A stretch of DNA of 64,000 nucleotides from NCBI GenBank assembly GCA_028551475.1, contig CM052355.1, positions 8,866,001 to 8,930,000 of the forward strand, read 5' to 3'. A program made the position numbers and the translations under genes. Below the pieces are notes generated by a model, which worked only from the letters and a program-made list of their open reading frames with translations, did no database searches and was not told the DNA's origin. Below, piece after piece: positions 1 to 14,248 of the stretch; positions within the stretch are counted from its first letter, which is position 1; each line of letters opens with the position of its first letter. Source of the DNA: Casuarina equisetifolia (taxonomy: Eukaryota; Streptophyta; Magnoliopsida; Fagales; Casuarinaceae).

Positions 1-26
1 TTTGCATTAATTGAAATTTCAATGCT

Positions 27-355
27 CAAATGAGTTTGTTTAGAAATCAAAACATTTTTATTCACCATAATGATGAAATCATATGAAATAGTGTAGTGTC
101 ACAGTTTCGGTGGTGGCGGGACAACAGATGTGACGCTGGTGTTGAGGGTGGGTGGTGGTGGTAGTGACAACCAAAATAGTGTAGAAATCAAATGAGTTTG
201 CTTAGAAATCAAAAACTTTTTTCTGCCATAATGATGACAATCATATGAAGATGGAAATAGTGTAGTGTCACGGTTTTGGTGGTGGCAGGACAATAGATGC
301 CATGGTGGTGTTGGGGGTGGGGGGTGGTGGTGGTGGTGGTGGTGGTGGTGGTAGT
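27..355. repeat. Tandem duplication (about 162-bp period) with expanded GGT microsatellite
   Basis: A stretch beginning caaatgagtttg at 27 begins again at 189. Both copies continue through a TAATGATGA motif, a 'gtagtgtcac' motif and a GGTGGTGGC tract. The second copy has an expanded (GGT)n run at about 325-351. The repeat lies in what should be the last intron of the mannosidase gene, because its final coding exon is not found here. The reverse-strand reading frame rich in His and Pro across the GGT run is a product of the microsatellite, not a gene. Confidence 0.75.
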
Positions 356-1260
356 GACAACCAAAATAACAGTACCAGTGCAAAGGATAAAAATGGTGGC
401 ATGTGAATGGTGATAATATAAGAAATCTGCGTGGCACATTTCCGCAAATTTGAAATAGGGATTCGGAAAAACTAACAGTTAATTCAAACAAAGGAAATTA
501 ACATTGCAAACTCCGGAACTACCACTTCAAAACCCATCTCATAAAAAGAGAAAATTTTCCACTTGCACCAGCTTCTGAACATTTAAGAAAATTAAGCAAT
601 TTGTTCTCAAGAACATTAACAACTTAGACTTCTTATAGTCAACAGAGTCATAGAGATAGTCGCCACTAAATTTTGTGCAATCTATGTGAATCAATTACAA
701 CCAAGGAAAAGAAACCAAGTTAAGTATTGTGCAATCTTTATGAATCAGTTAAGTTTTGCATAATCTAAATCAATCAGTTGAAATGCAAGAAGAAAAACCA
801 AATAAATACCACAACTTATCTGCACGAGTCAATTAAAGTTAATAAACAGAAACCAAGTACCACAAGCTTAAATAAAATGATAAAGATCACCGGTCCATTT
901 CTACTTGCCCAATGACCAAAAAATTTCTGCCGAGTCCATGCATGATAATTTGCTACCATGAACATGCTTCTCTATCTGAAATTGTTTCATGCTTAATACA
1001 TGGGGACTCCTAAGCAGAATTATAATCCATAAATCCTCTAGGGTAACACCATATTGCTCCCCATAAACATATGGAAGCAATCTTTTGAGACAATATTAGA
1101 ATGGTATAAAGGTGCTCTATTAAATAGCCAAAAGAGATATAAGAAAAAGCATATCTGTGATAGTACTTCTAAGCCTTCATAAGAGACAAAGTGAAATAAA
1201 TTCAAACCAAAAGTTGAGCATAAATGCATATGTTTAGCAATGGATTTGAGGAGGGCTTAC

Positions 1261-4200
1261 ATCTTTTAGTCCTACATATCCAGAGTCAATACGGGAATTC
1301 TTCTCAAAGGCTTGAAATATATTCCAACCCCACTCTTGGTATGTCTTGTTCCCAGTAAGACGCCAGAGGTAAAAGAGTGATTCAACTGTCTCAGGTCTCA
1401 AAATGTTCCATGACGTACCCACGCTCATGTCCTAAAAGAACCATTAGGGAGAGAGAGTAAGATCAGGGAAAGTAAATCTAGTGTTATCTCAGAAGAAGGA
1501 TACTCACCCCTCCGGCATGAAAGAAATAATTTTCTCCAGCCAATTTAGTTGGTGTTGACTGATAGAAGTTGTAGCATGTCCAGGCCAGCTGCCAAACAAG
1601 ACACGGCAGAATCCAGTGAAAAAAGGGAAAAGCCGTTGCAAAACGTGAACTATGTAACCAATGTCATCAGTCAATGCAAAGATAAAAAACCCACGCTCCC
1701 CCATTTTGCCCCAATCAGAAAGCAAATTAGTTCATATCATGTAGAGATCTCTCGCCCCTTTATCAAAGAAATCTGACAAGGTAGAATCTATGGAATCTAC
1801 AAAAGAAGTGTACACTCAAAAGCCAGGCTGATCAACCACTTAGAAAGCTACGTCAAAAATATCGCAATCCGTACAAGGGCTCTGTATGTTGAAAAATCAT
1901 GCTTAATTATGGAAATTAAGTGCAAGGAAATGTTCCTCCAAAAAAATTTGCACCAGTCTATCTCTCCTTTGATCAATGGGTCAAAAAAGAGAACCAAATG
2001 AAAATCTTTTTGAATATACTCAAACAAGTCACAAGGCAAAAAGCTAAAAGCATGGGATCAAGTCCTAGTATGCACTTAATAGAAGTTCGACAAGTAAGAC
2101 ATGCAGAAAAATTGGCATTTATCAATATCAAAAGCCACGAAATGATACATATGATGTCTTTTATGTATAACACCTCATTGTAAAATTGCTTGTGAAGAAA
2201 AATGTCTAACTGATAATATGGTTAAATAGCAAATAATGACTTACAAGTATTTCTAGTGTGGACGTCCATCAAGCTTAAATACCTTAGTCCCCATCAACAA
2301 ACACAGCCACACCCAACTAAGGTGATATACATCCACTCTCCGTCCCTCGCAACTACAAAGAGCTTAAGATATTCATTGGTACCCACAAAGCCTATTGACA
2401 CTCCAATTAAATAATTTTTAATGTATTTGTATGTACTTCCAATATATTGATTAAAGAAATGAGTAAAGAAAGTAATCATTTTTGGAGTTTGTAAATAAGT
2501 TGAGCTAAACATATCTGAATGAGAAAATATGTTAGGGAATGTTTATAAGGTTTGCTGCTCAGAGTCTTGCATTCATTATTTCAAATAAGCTAGAAGATTT
2601 TGTTGAAAGCATGTTATCTTTATATTAGTAGTAACTCATATGAAGGTGCCCACTAGCATGTTCAAAAAGGCTTCTGAAATCTGCTGCATGGAGGCCAAGT
2701 CAAGCAATGCCAAGAACATTGTTTGCCGTTTTACTAAATGATTAGTCTTAAAAAATAGAGCAAACCGTGATGTCTGTTCTTGGTCAAATGAGTCAACTGT
2801 TGGTCGAGGTCAAACACAGACCAGTTCAGTCTTGTCATCTTTTTAAAACCTCAGATGTTTGAATTACAGGTTCGGTGTTCGTTCATGTTTTCATTCTGCA
2901 TGTGTAAGCAATACTGTCAGTTATTTTGAGAAATTCAGCCTTTTGGTGATCAAATTGAGGCTATAACTGCATTCCCTCTTTTCTTTTCACCCTCTAAAAC
3001 TTGGTCCTCACTCATCTCTCACCCTCTTAAAGCTAAAATTTCCCTTCCTCCGGAGCTTGACCTGTAAAATGTCGAAATTCCAGAGGTTGCCATAGTTGCA
3101 GTTGGGGCTTCTGAAAAAGTGTAGGCAGTGGGTTGGGTGATGGTCAAGGTAGTAATAACTGGACCTGATAAGCAATGAAGTAATATTGGCTATATTTTTG
3201 TTAACTGGACCTGGAGTTCATAAATGTCGATTGTAGTTAGATCGAAAAACTGTAATTGCTGTATGGCCCTTAGCTATGGCTTAGCAGTGGCAATTGAAAG
3301 GCCAGGCCACCAGACTTCAACTACTTCAGTGACAATTGGAAAGCAAAGAAAGAAAGAAAATAGTGGAAATTGCAATGGGGAAACTTTTGGTCGATGTTAT
3401 TGAGGTATTAGAGAAAGAAAATGACAAGTCACAACTGCACTTGGATTCAACTACAACGAAAAGCATAAAGTACTCGTTTTAGCCAATCAATTCAGGGCAC
3501 ATTATGGGTCTCTTAGCAGAAACCTTACATGTTACAGGAGCATTCTTTCCGGTTGCTTTAAGAACACTGAAATGCTAAGAGCAGAAATATCTAATTTTTC
3601 AGTCGTTTTAGCTAATCTCCTATCCTTAAAAAATAGGGCCCTATGATATTAGGGTAAGTAAGAAAAAAAAAATCCCAATGGTATATTATCACGTGCAATT
3701 TGTTCTTGTATTCTGACAACAGGCATGATCGATCACAATTCACAAACCAATAAAATGTTATGGAGAATCAAATATACCTCTTCTGCAAGTGATAAGAACT
3801 TCTGAGAGTCCTCTGGACCATATCCAGATGATCCTAAAGCCAGCATTCCTGGTGCAAAGCAGGCTAATTCATCCATCTGCATAAAAAATAGACTATGAAA
3901 AAAGCAACATAAAACACCACATAATAGATCATTAATGAGATACAACTGGTAAAAGTCAATAACTTACCTTGTCTGACAATGAATTGCCATTCTTCTCACA
4001 AATATATACAAAAGATGATGGTGTTGTTCTCCTGATCAAGCTTAGCAGACCCTTCATTGATTTCTCCCACATTTCTCTGTTTCCAAGATTCCACAAGAAG
4101 TATTGATATCAAGATGAAATTCAACAAATAAAGAATGCCCATGCATACAAAAGTGGGAGTTCGGTTTAATCCCTTTTTTTTTTTGGGGGGGGGGGGGGAA

Positions 4201-7200
4201 GGCTAAAAGAAATTTTATTCACATTAAAGAACAAGCATGCAACAGAAATTCTTTGTACCCTATCAACATCTTATTTCTTCTACAGTCAATAAGTTCAGTA
4301 GCATGAAGAATCTGATTTTTGCAAACAAATAAAATTTTCTTAGCTTTTAAACCAACAACTCAAAAAAGGTGATCTCTTGGGTTAGAGGATGTCCTGTCAT
4401 ACAAATATATAAGAAATGGACAAGGCTTATTATTTCCGCTAAAGTTAATAAGTTTGGTTGCATGAAAGATCTGATTTTTGCAAGCAAATATGATTTTCTT
4501 AGTTTTTGAACCAACAAATAAATACAAAAAGGGTAATTTGTTGGAGAAGAGGATGTTCTGTCACACAAATATATAAGAAATGGACAAGGCTACTCACCTA
4601 TAACGCTTTACAGCTGAAGTTCTATTCCCCTGTATCCAAACTTTGAGTAAGTATTCATAAAAGCTGCAATCAAATTTTTGAGTTAAGCAAAAACCAACTT
4701 AAATATATATTATAAGACTCTAGTATATTGGATGTAGACAGTGAAACTGAAATAATCACAATTATCTCAGTTAGCATAATTCAGAACAAGATTCAAATGA
4801 CATGTACCTATCACCCATAGCACCAAAGGTTATGGTTGAGTATGCTGCAGTTCCTCTGTGAGGATTAATATAGATAGGAAGCAAACCATCATCAGGAAAA
4901 GTTTTATTAAGCTGTGATATGACATTCTCCACCTGAAACAGTTACATGCATACCATTCAATTCACTAGCAACAAACCAACACCAAGAAATGTTCCTTTCT
5001 TTATCAAGAAGTAAAAGCCATTTTGCCAAGTGAATCCTTAGAATAGTTTCCAAACAGAAAATGTCCAACTAGACAAGCCAGGTTTTCTATGAAGAAAGGA
5101 GGTTGATGATTGTTAAAAATGTATCAGATATCATCTTAGCACATATCACACACGAAAACTAGGCAACAAAAAAATATCTTTTGTTTCAGAAATCACACCT
5201 TTCATTGCTTCAGCTGAATCCTATGAAACAGAAAATACTATTCCAGCAAATGCATGTGAGCTGTACCCCAAAAAAGAGTTCATTATACCTTCTGCTGATA
5301 CTTTGGGTCTCCTGTCCTTTGAGATAGAGCAATAAATTCCAGCTGCTCTGTGCCGGAATCCGCAAGGATACTCTCACCCTAGGAACAAGAAAATTATAAT
5401 GTCAAACATCAAACAATAGTTTTGTCAAGTTATTGTGATACTGTAAGAGCAAAAAATCTTAAGACAGAATTGCTGAACAGGACCCTTTCAGGCTATTAAA
5501 TATCCTACATGGATGACAAAATGACAGTCAAACAGATATTAAATGTGTAAAAATGTAATAGGAAGAAAAGAACTTGAAAAAGGTCTCGTCAAACTAGCAA
5601 TGACATCTTGGTTCAACAGTGATTGGCTTGCTTCAGAAGGACCCTATTGCCCAAGAGTCAAACTCACACTTGAGGGATTCCAAAATGGAAACAACCTTCA
5701 ATGGCCCCAAAATCATGGTTAAAACGACTCATCAAGCCTAATCCCAATCAGTGAGGCCAATGAGCTCTGCATATAGAAATAAACTTACCCCAGTCCATCC
5801 GGGATTGTGTGGGCTTCCATGTGCCAAGTTAATTATGTTATAAGGGATCCCAGAAGATGTATCCCATGCTGGCAGTAATCTATCTGCAATGTCTCTAGCC
5901 TTACTGAGAAACATTTGGTCCCCGGAAAGATCGTATGCACTAAGAAGTCCACCTACAACTCTGAATTTCAAAAAAGTAGACAGATTTAGCAGATGCAACA
6001 TGGCTGGTCTCACCCCAAGTTACCCTTAACACCACGGGAAGTCAAAGCCCAAAACAGTTCATGTGAATGGGGAAAGGGACAACTTGAACTCAACCACGTA
6101 AAGTACTTGAACATCACCTTATGGTTGTCTCAAAAACGCTAGCCTCATAATCCTTTTCAAAATCCAATGAATTTGCAACCCACCTGCCAAGAAAATGGGA
6201 TAATAAACCAGGATTTTAAATTAAGGACCACCAAAACACCAAAAAAAAAAGAAATTTAAGCTTACTCTCTAGCTCTCTGGAACTGCTCATCAAGTCCCAT
6301 AATATATAACGTATCAAGCGAATCTACAAGGGTCGCTCCAAGACCACCAAAGCTATTCACACCACTCTTCGACTGTGGCTGGTAGCAGAACAGGAAAGGG
6401 TATTATTTGTCTCGAAATTTTGTGTATAAAATAAATTAAGATTGATATAGTAAGATAAAACAACACAATCTGAGACTTCAGGAAAGAGATATAATTTAGA
6501 AATCATCACATCTCCCTCAGCAACTGTAACTAAATTGCTGAACCACACTTCCACAGACACAATAATTATAAAACCCAATTGCAGCACTAACTCAGAAAAG
6601 ATAGGTTTTTATTTCATAAGCATTCTAGAACAACCACGGATATAACTAAAAAGCCTTCTTACAGAATCTCTAACAAAGCATAAGAAGCATATGCAGCACA
6701 ATAAGCCTGAGTCTCACTATCCTAGTTCCACTGCTTGATATGTCCTTGAATGTAATTTAAAACCAGATAAAAACAATGATGATGGAACAGATAACATGCT
6801 AAAAGCAGATTTAGAGTACCTGAAGTTCATCTTGGCCCCATGCATATTTCTCATATGAACTCCAGGCGTGAAGCATTGCTTCTTTGACTTTCTCTCTTCG
6901 CTCAATATCAATAGGATCATCTGAAACAGTTCTGCCACCACTTTTAGACTTTCCACGTCCGTTCTCCAACTCTTCCAACTGAAAGTGAAATTTGCTAATT
7001 ACTCCAACGTGTCCAGCACTTTAAAATTGATAATATTTTATTGTGGCCTAATAGTTATTGCATCTACCCAACAGTTCTCTCCACAATCAAAGTACTTGAG
7101 CAATTTGAGATTTGAAAACCACAGAAAGAACAACAGAGCAGAACAGAAAAAAGAGAAAGAGAGTGGAACTTTACATCTAAAATAAGAAGTTACTAGATTA

Positions 7201-10200
7201 TTGTTCATAAATTTCTCTTTCAAGAATACATTCAAACAGATATCTCTTTGAAATGCATAAGGTTCACCATAAGTCTAGGATAGGCACTCTAAATCTTACC
7301 AAATTCTGTAAACGGATCATTTCTTCATTTAACTTCGAAACTTCTACCTGAAAATCAGAAATAAGTCAGTCAGACATGCAAGACTCAGACAAAAGTCTGC
7401 AATATAGTTCAATTTTTTAGAGCGTAACTCATATAAAATAAAATATACTCTTAATAAATTAAGTTTTGCAGGAAAAACCTTACTGCAAACCACCAATTCG
7501 ATATATATATATATATGTGTTCAAACTATAAAGAGCAACCCTGTTTGAAACAGGATAACTTGCGTACGAAGAAAGGGACAGACAGATTTGGCCATTTACT
7601 ACCGCTAGAATAGGATCAGACTATATTACTGGGGGTTATCCACGACTAAGGGGATAGCAAGAGCACTTGCCTAGCCTAGCCTTCTGGATTATTGGGAGCC
7701 TGTTAACTAAGATACCTCTAAAAATGCTCTAGGAAGACTAGATACGTAGCATAAGGGAATTTTAACTCCCAGTGTGATCCCAAGAATATCAATCATATTC
7801 CTCTTCTCATTTTCTTTTTTGCCTCCCCCCCCCCCCCCCCCCCCCTACCATTAATATGACTCCAGCACATTTTTGGTACACCAATAAAAGCACACTTCTT
7901 TTATAACCATTTCATTCTAAAATGTTAGATAAGTAATCCCCTCTAACTTTAAATCCCTATAGTTACGATTCCCCCTAAAATATAATGCATTACAAAAGAT
8001 ACTGAAAATAGCATCAGTTAAGTGCAGATTCTCTTTCACATCAGTTTGGAAGCAAAGCTATTGCTCCCGGGTAATACTTCCTCTCGATGCCTTGCCTAGC
8101 TACTTTAAGTAGAACTAAGTCTTATATTGATGCTTAGGTAACTGCAAATTCAGTTTTAGTAAGTTTTAGCAGGCATATGGTAATCGGGTATTTTTCGATT
8201 TCCTGGAATGGGTTGTGCCAGAAGTCATGAGTCTTAAAAGTTCTGAAGTCCTTTTATATCTTAGTCTAGGAGCATTTTGACATGGCCCATCCTGCACCAG
8301 CCCAAGCACAAATGATCATTAGTGATGCACCTAGGGAGTTGAGTCTAACCACAATAATCAGAATTGATTTCCAAGGAGTCTCTCCCATGGACAACTAAGA
8401 GCATTTACTACTTTTAACTATCTTGGGAACCAAAGCTTTTAATATAACCACCATCTAGGGAACCCATGCCAACATTGATGATGTAAATAATTGTCTTTGA
8501 CTAGCCTCTTGGAAATAAGAGAATCTCTCCTATAAATAGCTACTCTCTTATGTAACCAAGACAATCCATGAGTTTATAGGATTAAGAATTAAGGTTTGGC
8601 TTTCTTTCAAAAGTTCCATATCTCTTTGGCTTGTTTTGAGAGTGGTGAACACTCTTGCTCTATATCTCTTTGGAATTACTTCCAATAGAGTGGTAAGAAT
8701 TCTAAAGTGGTGAGTAATTTATATCCTTAGTTTTCAAATATAATTGTATTTTTTACTTTCCTCCTCTCCATAGGGTATCACATTTTGCCACCCTTTCTTT
8801 TTTGAGATAATATAGTCTTTCTCACAATTGAATTGACAGCAGCTTGTATAAGGGCCTTCTGCAATCTGACAAAATTCAAAGAACAAGTTCCGTAAGATTC
8901 CAGCAGTTTTGTAAAAGCTTTGAAGGTGTCATTATCATCTCCGTCCTAGATTTGATTGTGCAGCTCTGTTTAGATATCAACCACATCAAGTTCCTTCAAG
9001 ATCAAATCTGCTATAACCTGTCTTTCAATTCCTTGTACATCATACTACTAATAAGCTATCAAAACATTTAGTCTACTTCAGAGATTAGTTTTCAGCCAGC
9101 AAATGAGAGACATTTCCTGAAGTTTTCAGTGAGCTATAACTCAATGGCATTCCTCCCTTAATAATGAATAGGATGGAGGATAAAGTCATGGCTTCAAGAC
9201 CAACTAGATGTCTGTGTAACTCAACAAGTAAAAGCACAAAGTCCCATCTTTGTCAAAATATCCCAGACTTACCAATTGATTGATATGCATTTTCAGATTC
9301 TCTAGATTGTCAAACTATGACATTAAGGTGCATTTTGACATGACAACGAGAGGCCAAAATTTGGATGTTCAACAGGATCTTAGGTTCAGCTTTGGTGAAG
9401 ACACTTTCAGGATATAACATTGCAATTTCAAGCTGTATGATAGATTTCAAACAGTTACTTAACAGCTCCAAAAAAACTAGCTAGAAATTCCAACTATCTC
9501 ATTTCCAGATCTTGGCAGATTTACAAGTGTATAGGGCCCCTCAAAGCCACATTATGTTGCCCATCTAAGTCACCATAAAGTCATGCCAAGATGCAAGGTG
9601 CTATATGCTTGAATATCGCTTATCACAATGGATTACCTCAGTAGGTGGATGGCATGCAGGTGATGAAATTATCAGTTTAGAGGATCGTCAAATGAGATCA
9701 TAAAATAGTAGAAGATTGAGAGAATAGTGTCTTATCATTTTTGGCTAGCTGTGGAAGATGAAGGCACCAATAAGGTAAATGTATTGGATCTAAATTCAAG
9801 CCTATGCCACCTATGGAGTAGTTTTCTGCATTGTTTCAAATGCCATCGCAAACTAGGATAAGGTGTGGAAGGATAAGGTCTAAAACACAGTGGCAGAGAG
9901 AAGGCATAAGTGATGTCAGTGACAGACATGTAGATGCAGGCAGCAGTTTGGGATTACTGAAGACAAATTGGCCAGAAAGCCCTGGATGACTATCTGGGCC
10001 TTCACCGTTGATAAATTGCATTACCAGACAAAAAGGCATTATCGCTATTTGTGGTGGATTAAGAGAAAGTTTGTAATTCACTATGTATGATGATATACAA
10101 GCATGTAGATGAGTTCTTACGCCTAATTGTTTCTATAACTTCCCTTCATTCCAAATTCAGAATTCAAATTAAATATCTGGAGCACTAACAGGAGTCACAA

Positions 10201-11758
10201 TATATTTGTTTGAGATCCCTTATTCTAAAAGTTCCTACCATTTATTGCATCCTCACTTTGAGCACTAGTTATGAGCTTAATTCTATAGATACTCTTTACA
10301 CTATGGAAAAAGAGGTTGTGGCATCAAGAATATCTTAGCAACATTCAATTTAATAAAAAGGTGGGGGTGGGAAGACTCTCTTCCCTGACTATTGTTATTC
10401 TTGCTTACTGTGACACTGAACCTAAAGGTTTTAAGACCCCAATTATTTCAAAGAGTTTACAAATAAAAACATTAATTTCTTTAGAGATCAAAGTAGTTCC
10501 TACCTACCCCCATTTTCCTCAGTTTCAATGAGACAGTATCATTACCATATCATTCTCCATAATGTTAAACATTCTTCACTTCTAGTAGGTTTTTCTGTTT
10601 TTAGTTTGTTTAAGTATACTTAATTTTTTGCAAAAGCCTCAAAAACCTCTACTCACTGAAAAAATAAGGGTTAACATAATAAGAAAGCTAGAGTGCTAAG
10701 CATTAACAAGCTAGGATGCAAACCCAATACTCCTATATGACTCGCCAAGAATTTGTTCCTATTCCACTCCAGTCCGTCCAGATATCTCACTGCAAAAATG
10801 AGTATTTATGTGATAAACAAGCTTGGGCATTAAGCATTTAACAAGCTAGAATGCAAGCAAGAAGCTCCGCTTTAACTCATAAAAAATCAGTTCCTACTAT
10901 TTTTCAGTCCATTCAGCTACCTTAACCATCTATTCTTTATATCAGCAAGCTTTTTCTTTCTCCTCCCTACAGTGATCCGTCCCAATGATCTGCCACGTCA
11001 TTTTGGTTCTTGCATAAGTCCAAGAAATAGTGTTACAAGCTATAACATCAAAGTTATATTCCAATCATTGGGAAATAAGACTTCTGGCATTAATGCTGTA
11101 TATCGCAGACATTGAAACAGGAGAGCTTTCACATGAAACCACTGGCTGTCACATTATCTCGTATAGATGAGTCTATATCAGTTTGCGCATGCAACCATCC
11201 TACAGCGTAAGCTTGCCAAATAGCCAAACCTCAAATAAAACAAAACACTAAAAGAAAGAACACAAAGTCTACCTTCCAATAGACCAAACATATCTCCTAA
11301 TTACTTTTCATCGAGATCCAAAAATACTCAAACCCAGCAACTAAAACCGGATCCCATTTCACGAGCAGAAAAGACCAACAATTAGCCTTGATTTAAACGC
11401 ACAGATACTAAACAATGAAAAAAAAAAAGTCGAATATCACATTGTATGTTGGTTTCACTCCAAAATAACCTCAAGTACTAGAAATTGTAAGCCTGGGATT
11501 CGAATTTGCGTTCCCTCCGACTTCCCCCGAACAAACAGATTATAATTATCAGACTATCCCCAAACACAAAATCCAAACATATATTTTTCTTCAATTTACC
11601 TCGTGCTCTCTGATCAGGGTTTGACGGTCCCAGACGAGGAGATAGCAACATACGAAAGCAATGAAGAGCAAGGCCAAGCGTTTCGGTCTCTTGAGGTAAT
11701 ACGACAGTTGAAAGTACCTCCATTTGCTTGCAGCCGACGATTTGCTACTCCTTGCCAT
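1261..11758 (-). CDS. MNS3: Class I alpha-1,2-mannosidase (GH47), MNS3-like, 3' end off the window
   Basis: GH47 enzymes of the MNS3 type trim terminal alpha-1,2-mannose from Man9GlcNAc2 N-glycans in the early secretory pathway. Thirteen coding exons with GT-AG borders and consistent phases are readable: 11600-11758, 7300-7347, 6820-6978, 6266-6378, 6118-6183, 5789-5960, 5289-5378, 4808-4932, 4598-4663, 3968-4076, 3778-3876, 1508-1588 and 1261-1431, giving 486 codons. The start ATG at 11758 gives a short basic cytosolic tail, then one hydrophobic anchor at about residues 30-43 ([14 protein letters not shown]), as in type II Golgi/ER enzymes. A short Leu/Glu-rich stem follows (exons 2-3), then the catalytic barrel with family signatures such as [44 protein letters not shown] and [20 protein letters not shown]. 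No frame breaks are seen. The last exon, expected to hold the FNTEAHP-type ending, is missing, so the gene continues left of position 1. The first intron is about 4.25 kb. Confidence 0.93.
1589..3777 (-). other. 2.2-kb mannosidase intron, no further gene seen
   Basis: This lies between exons 11 and 12 of the mannosidase. The reading frames across it are short and carry no family signature. No repeat or RNA gene was recognised. Confidence 0.6.
4266..4590. repeat. Tandem duplication of about 159 bp inside a mannosidase intron
   Basis: Sequence around 'ctgatttttgcaa' at 4312 recurs at 4471. Both copies run on to a near-identical 'aatatataagaaatggacaa' segment. The second copy ends a few bases from the splice donor of exon 9 (4598-4663) but leaves the donor itself (CTCAC on the plus strand) intact. 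Just upstream, about 4175-4199, a T-run abuts a long G-run. Confidence 0.7.
7348..11599 (-). other. Long first intron of the mannosidase with repeat remnants
   Basis: This 4.25-kb intron holds a short AT dinucleotide tract near 7502-7516, a poly-C run near 7826-7845, and an LTR-like promoter segment around 8280-8830 (reported separately). I recognised no second gene. Reading frames such as 8844-9071 and 9735-10081 lack any family signature. Confidence 0.6.
8280..8830 (+). mobile_element. Possible LTR or promoter remnant of a retroelement in intron 1
   Basis: The segment has a strong TATA motif (CTATAAATAGCT at about 8530) followed by 'tactctcttatgtaacc' and a pyrimidine-rich tail, a layout common in plant LTRs. 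I could not define TG...CA ends or a target-site duplication, so the assignment is weak. Confidence 0.25.
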
Positions 11759-14248
11759 CTCTACTCCTTTTCTTTCCTTGCCAGTATTTTCTCTCAGATC
11801 TCCTCAACCTTCAGACTCAGAACCAGGGAACTGAAAACTGGTAAATGGGAAGCGTTCTCCATTTCCTCCCTTCTCCGTTGTATTGCCCGATCTAAAATCT
11901 TTCCCAGCAGGAAACTATAAAAGCTACGATGCAATTCTGGTCAAGGCCGGTCTGATCTAAATCCAGCATCGGGATAACGAAGGCAGAAAAAGAACAACAA
12001 AAAATGTATCCCTATGATCGATGTAAAGGTTGGTACGATCTCCCGTTCAGCGTGGTGTGCGTTTCTGGAGTGATGGGCAAGAGAAACGCGCAAGAAGGAG
12101 ACTGGTTCAGAGGCGATTGAAACACAGCATTTGAGCCGAGAGACAAGTCAGCTCCTGTATCTGATCTCTTTGCCAAGGTCCCGCACGCGTACGCGGGCCG
12201 ATGAAGACTCTTTTGCTTTCTGATACCTGGTCAAGTCCGTCGCCTACCCAATGAAATATCGGCATCTAGTCAAACCAGAGAACATTTTTCGATCACTCCC
12301 TCCGTCTTAGTTTGTGGCTCTTGGTTTGGGAAACAGAACGCTGACATTCCGTCCATTTTGATATTAATAATCGAAGAGCAATTTCAAGGAAAAGGGCGTT
12401 GCTCTTTTTACCTTCTTTTATTTAAGAAAAATCTGTGTTTCCTTTTGTATTAATATACTGGGCTTGACATGCTTAAGCCTGCTGCGTGCATAGGCCCATC
12501 ATTTTATTTTATTATAACGTGAGAACCAAAAAAGGTTTTATTTTATAAGTGCGAAATAATGTTGCAGAGATAATAATATAATGGTTAAGACCTGACATAC
12601 GCAACATGCATACGCCTTTGCTTTTGGTTTAAATACACATATCGTCCTTAAAATTGTATAAGTTGATCATGATAACTCAGAAGGGAGACAACAACCTTTT
12701 AAAAGGTAGAGTGAGTGGTTAACTAGTTCTCAAAATTGATTGACAAAAAGATAGTTGAATTAGGCTCGTAAATAAATTAGTATCATGTGAGTAAAGTTTA
12801 AGAACTATTATTTTAAAGAGTGGTGGCTAGTATTAGAAAAGGTTAAAACAATAAAAATAAAGAAGAATTTAAAGACCAGATTTGCAAGAAACAAAGAGGA
12901 ATGACTTTTTGTAAATTAATCATACAAGATTTTTGCGTGGTTAGTGAAATGTCATAATTGGGCTTGGGCTTTTTTTTTTTTTTTTACATGTATAGGAAAA
13001 GAGTATAAAACCCATAACTTGTAGAATTATCAATTAGAATTTGACTTAGAAAATACCATTAAGCCAAAGGTCTTCTTTGAACTTGACCTTGACCTTGACA
13101 GGCTAAACTTTACAAACCTATTTGGTCTCAATTGTTTTGAGATTTTAACAATTATGCTTATTGTAAATTAATTTTGGCAATTAATTTGGTGGGACCACAG
13201 TTTAAGCAATAGAAGAAGTAATTTCTTTTTAATACAAAGAAATATACAAAAATACTTCTACATAATGGCCGTTAAAATACAATAGAAAACACCACATAAG
13301 CATTTAAAACAGCCTTAACATGGCAACCAAATGGATATGATAGTCACCATATCCGATTACCATCTTTAAGATATATTACTTTTATTCCTTTAATGTTTAT
13401 TCGGGAAAAAAAGAGTAATATTCTTATCAAGAACTTTGTAATTTGTATTGAAAAATGTAATAGTGGTAAGGGTCATATATAAGTATTATGTCGACTTTTT
13501 GATGATTATTACATTGACGATTACTTTGTTGAAATTTCGAAAATGATTTTACAAATAATGTTTATCATGTCCGCATATGCTAATTGAAATGTTAAGAAGA
13601 AATTAAATATAGATGTTGCGAAATTCACCACATTCCTATTTAAAGGGATAATATTTAAGCGGACTTTTATGTTCGTAGGCTTAAAAAAACAAAACAAAAA
13701 CAAAATATATTGAAACGGGCGTGCCACACAGATGCTAAATCTAAAGACTTCGAAAGAAAAAAAGGAAAAGGAAATCTTCTCCCGAGGAGCACCGTTCTAC
13801 GCCAGTTTCGTCTTCCTTGCCGTTGATAAGCCAAGATCGGGCTTGATCAACGGGTAGAGAGCTACAGTTCTCATCATTCCCGTCATTCGAAGAGTCGTTT
13901 AATCTCCTCTTTCTCTGATAGTCAAGGATCAGAGGAAGAACAAGGATTGTCTGTTCGAGTCAAAGGACATTGCTTCTCCTGTTTTGAACCTATTTAATCC
14001 ACGTACGGTACTTTTGCAAGTATCGAAATCTTTTGCTACTTTTTCGTTTCCCTTTTCCACTAAAATTTATATTTAATTGTCGAGTCTCAGTTTTTTCCTG
14101 TACTTTCTTGGCAACCAAACGGCGCATTAAGTTGTCGGATCTTCGAGTTGATAGTTGCGGTGTCGACTTTGAAGGTCAAGGCAGCAGTTTGTGGATGCTA
14201 ACCATTAGCTTCACGTTTCACTCATTCTAATAGATATCGAGGGGAAAA
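11759..14248. promoter_or_regulatory. Divergent intergenic region between mannosidase (-) and GATA factor (+)
   Basis: About 2.5 kb separates the two start codons. It must contain both promoters and the 5' leaders. The GATA leader likely covers part of about 13,780-14,248, since GC content and pyrimidine-rich tracts rise there. The middle part (12,500-13,750) is AT-rich and I see no gene in it. No specific operator is claimed. Confidence 0.6.

Noticed and set aside
99..491. Reverse-strand frame of 130 codons rich in His and Pro
   Set aside because: Generated by the GGT/ACC microsatellite; no start context, family similarity or splice logic.
8280..8830. Full solo LTR in the mannosidase intron
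   Set aside because: A TATA-like promoter layout is visible, but no TG...CA ends with a target duplication could be fixed; kept only as a weak feature.
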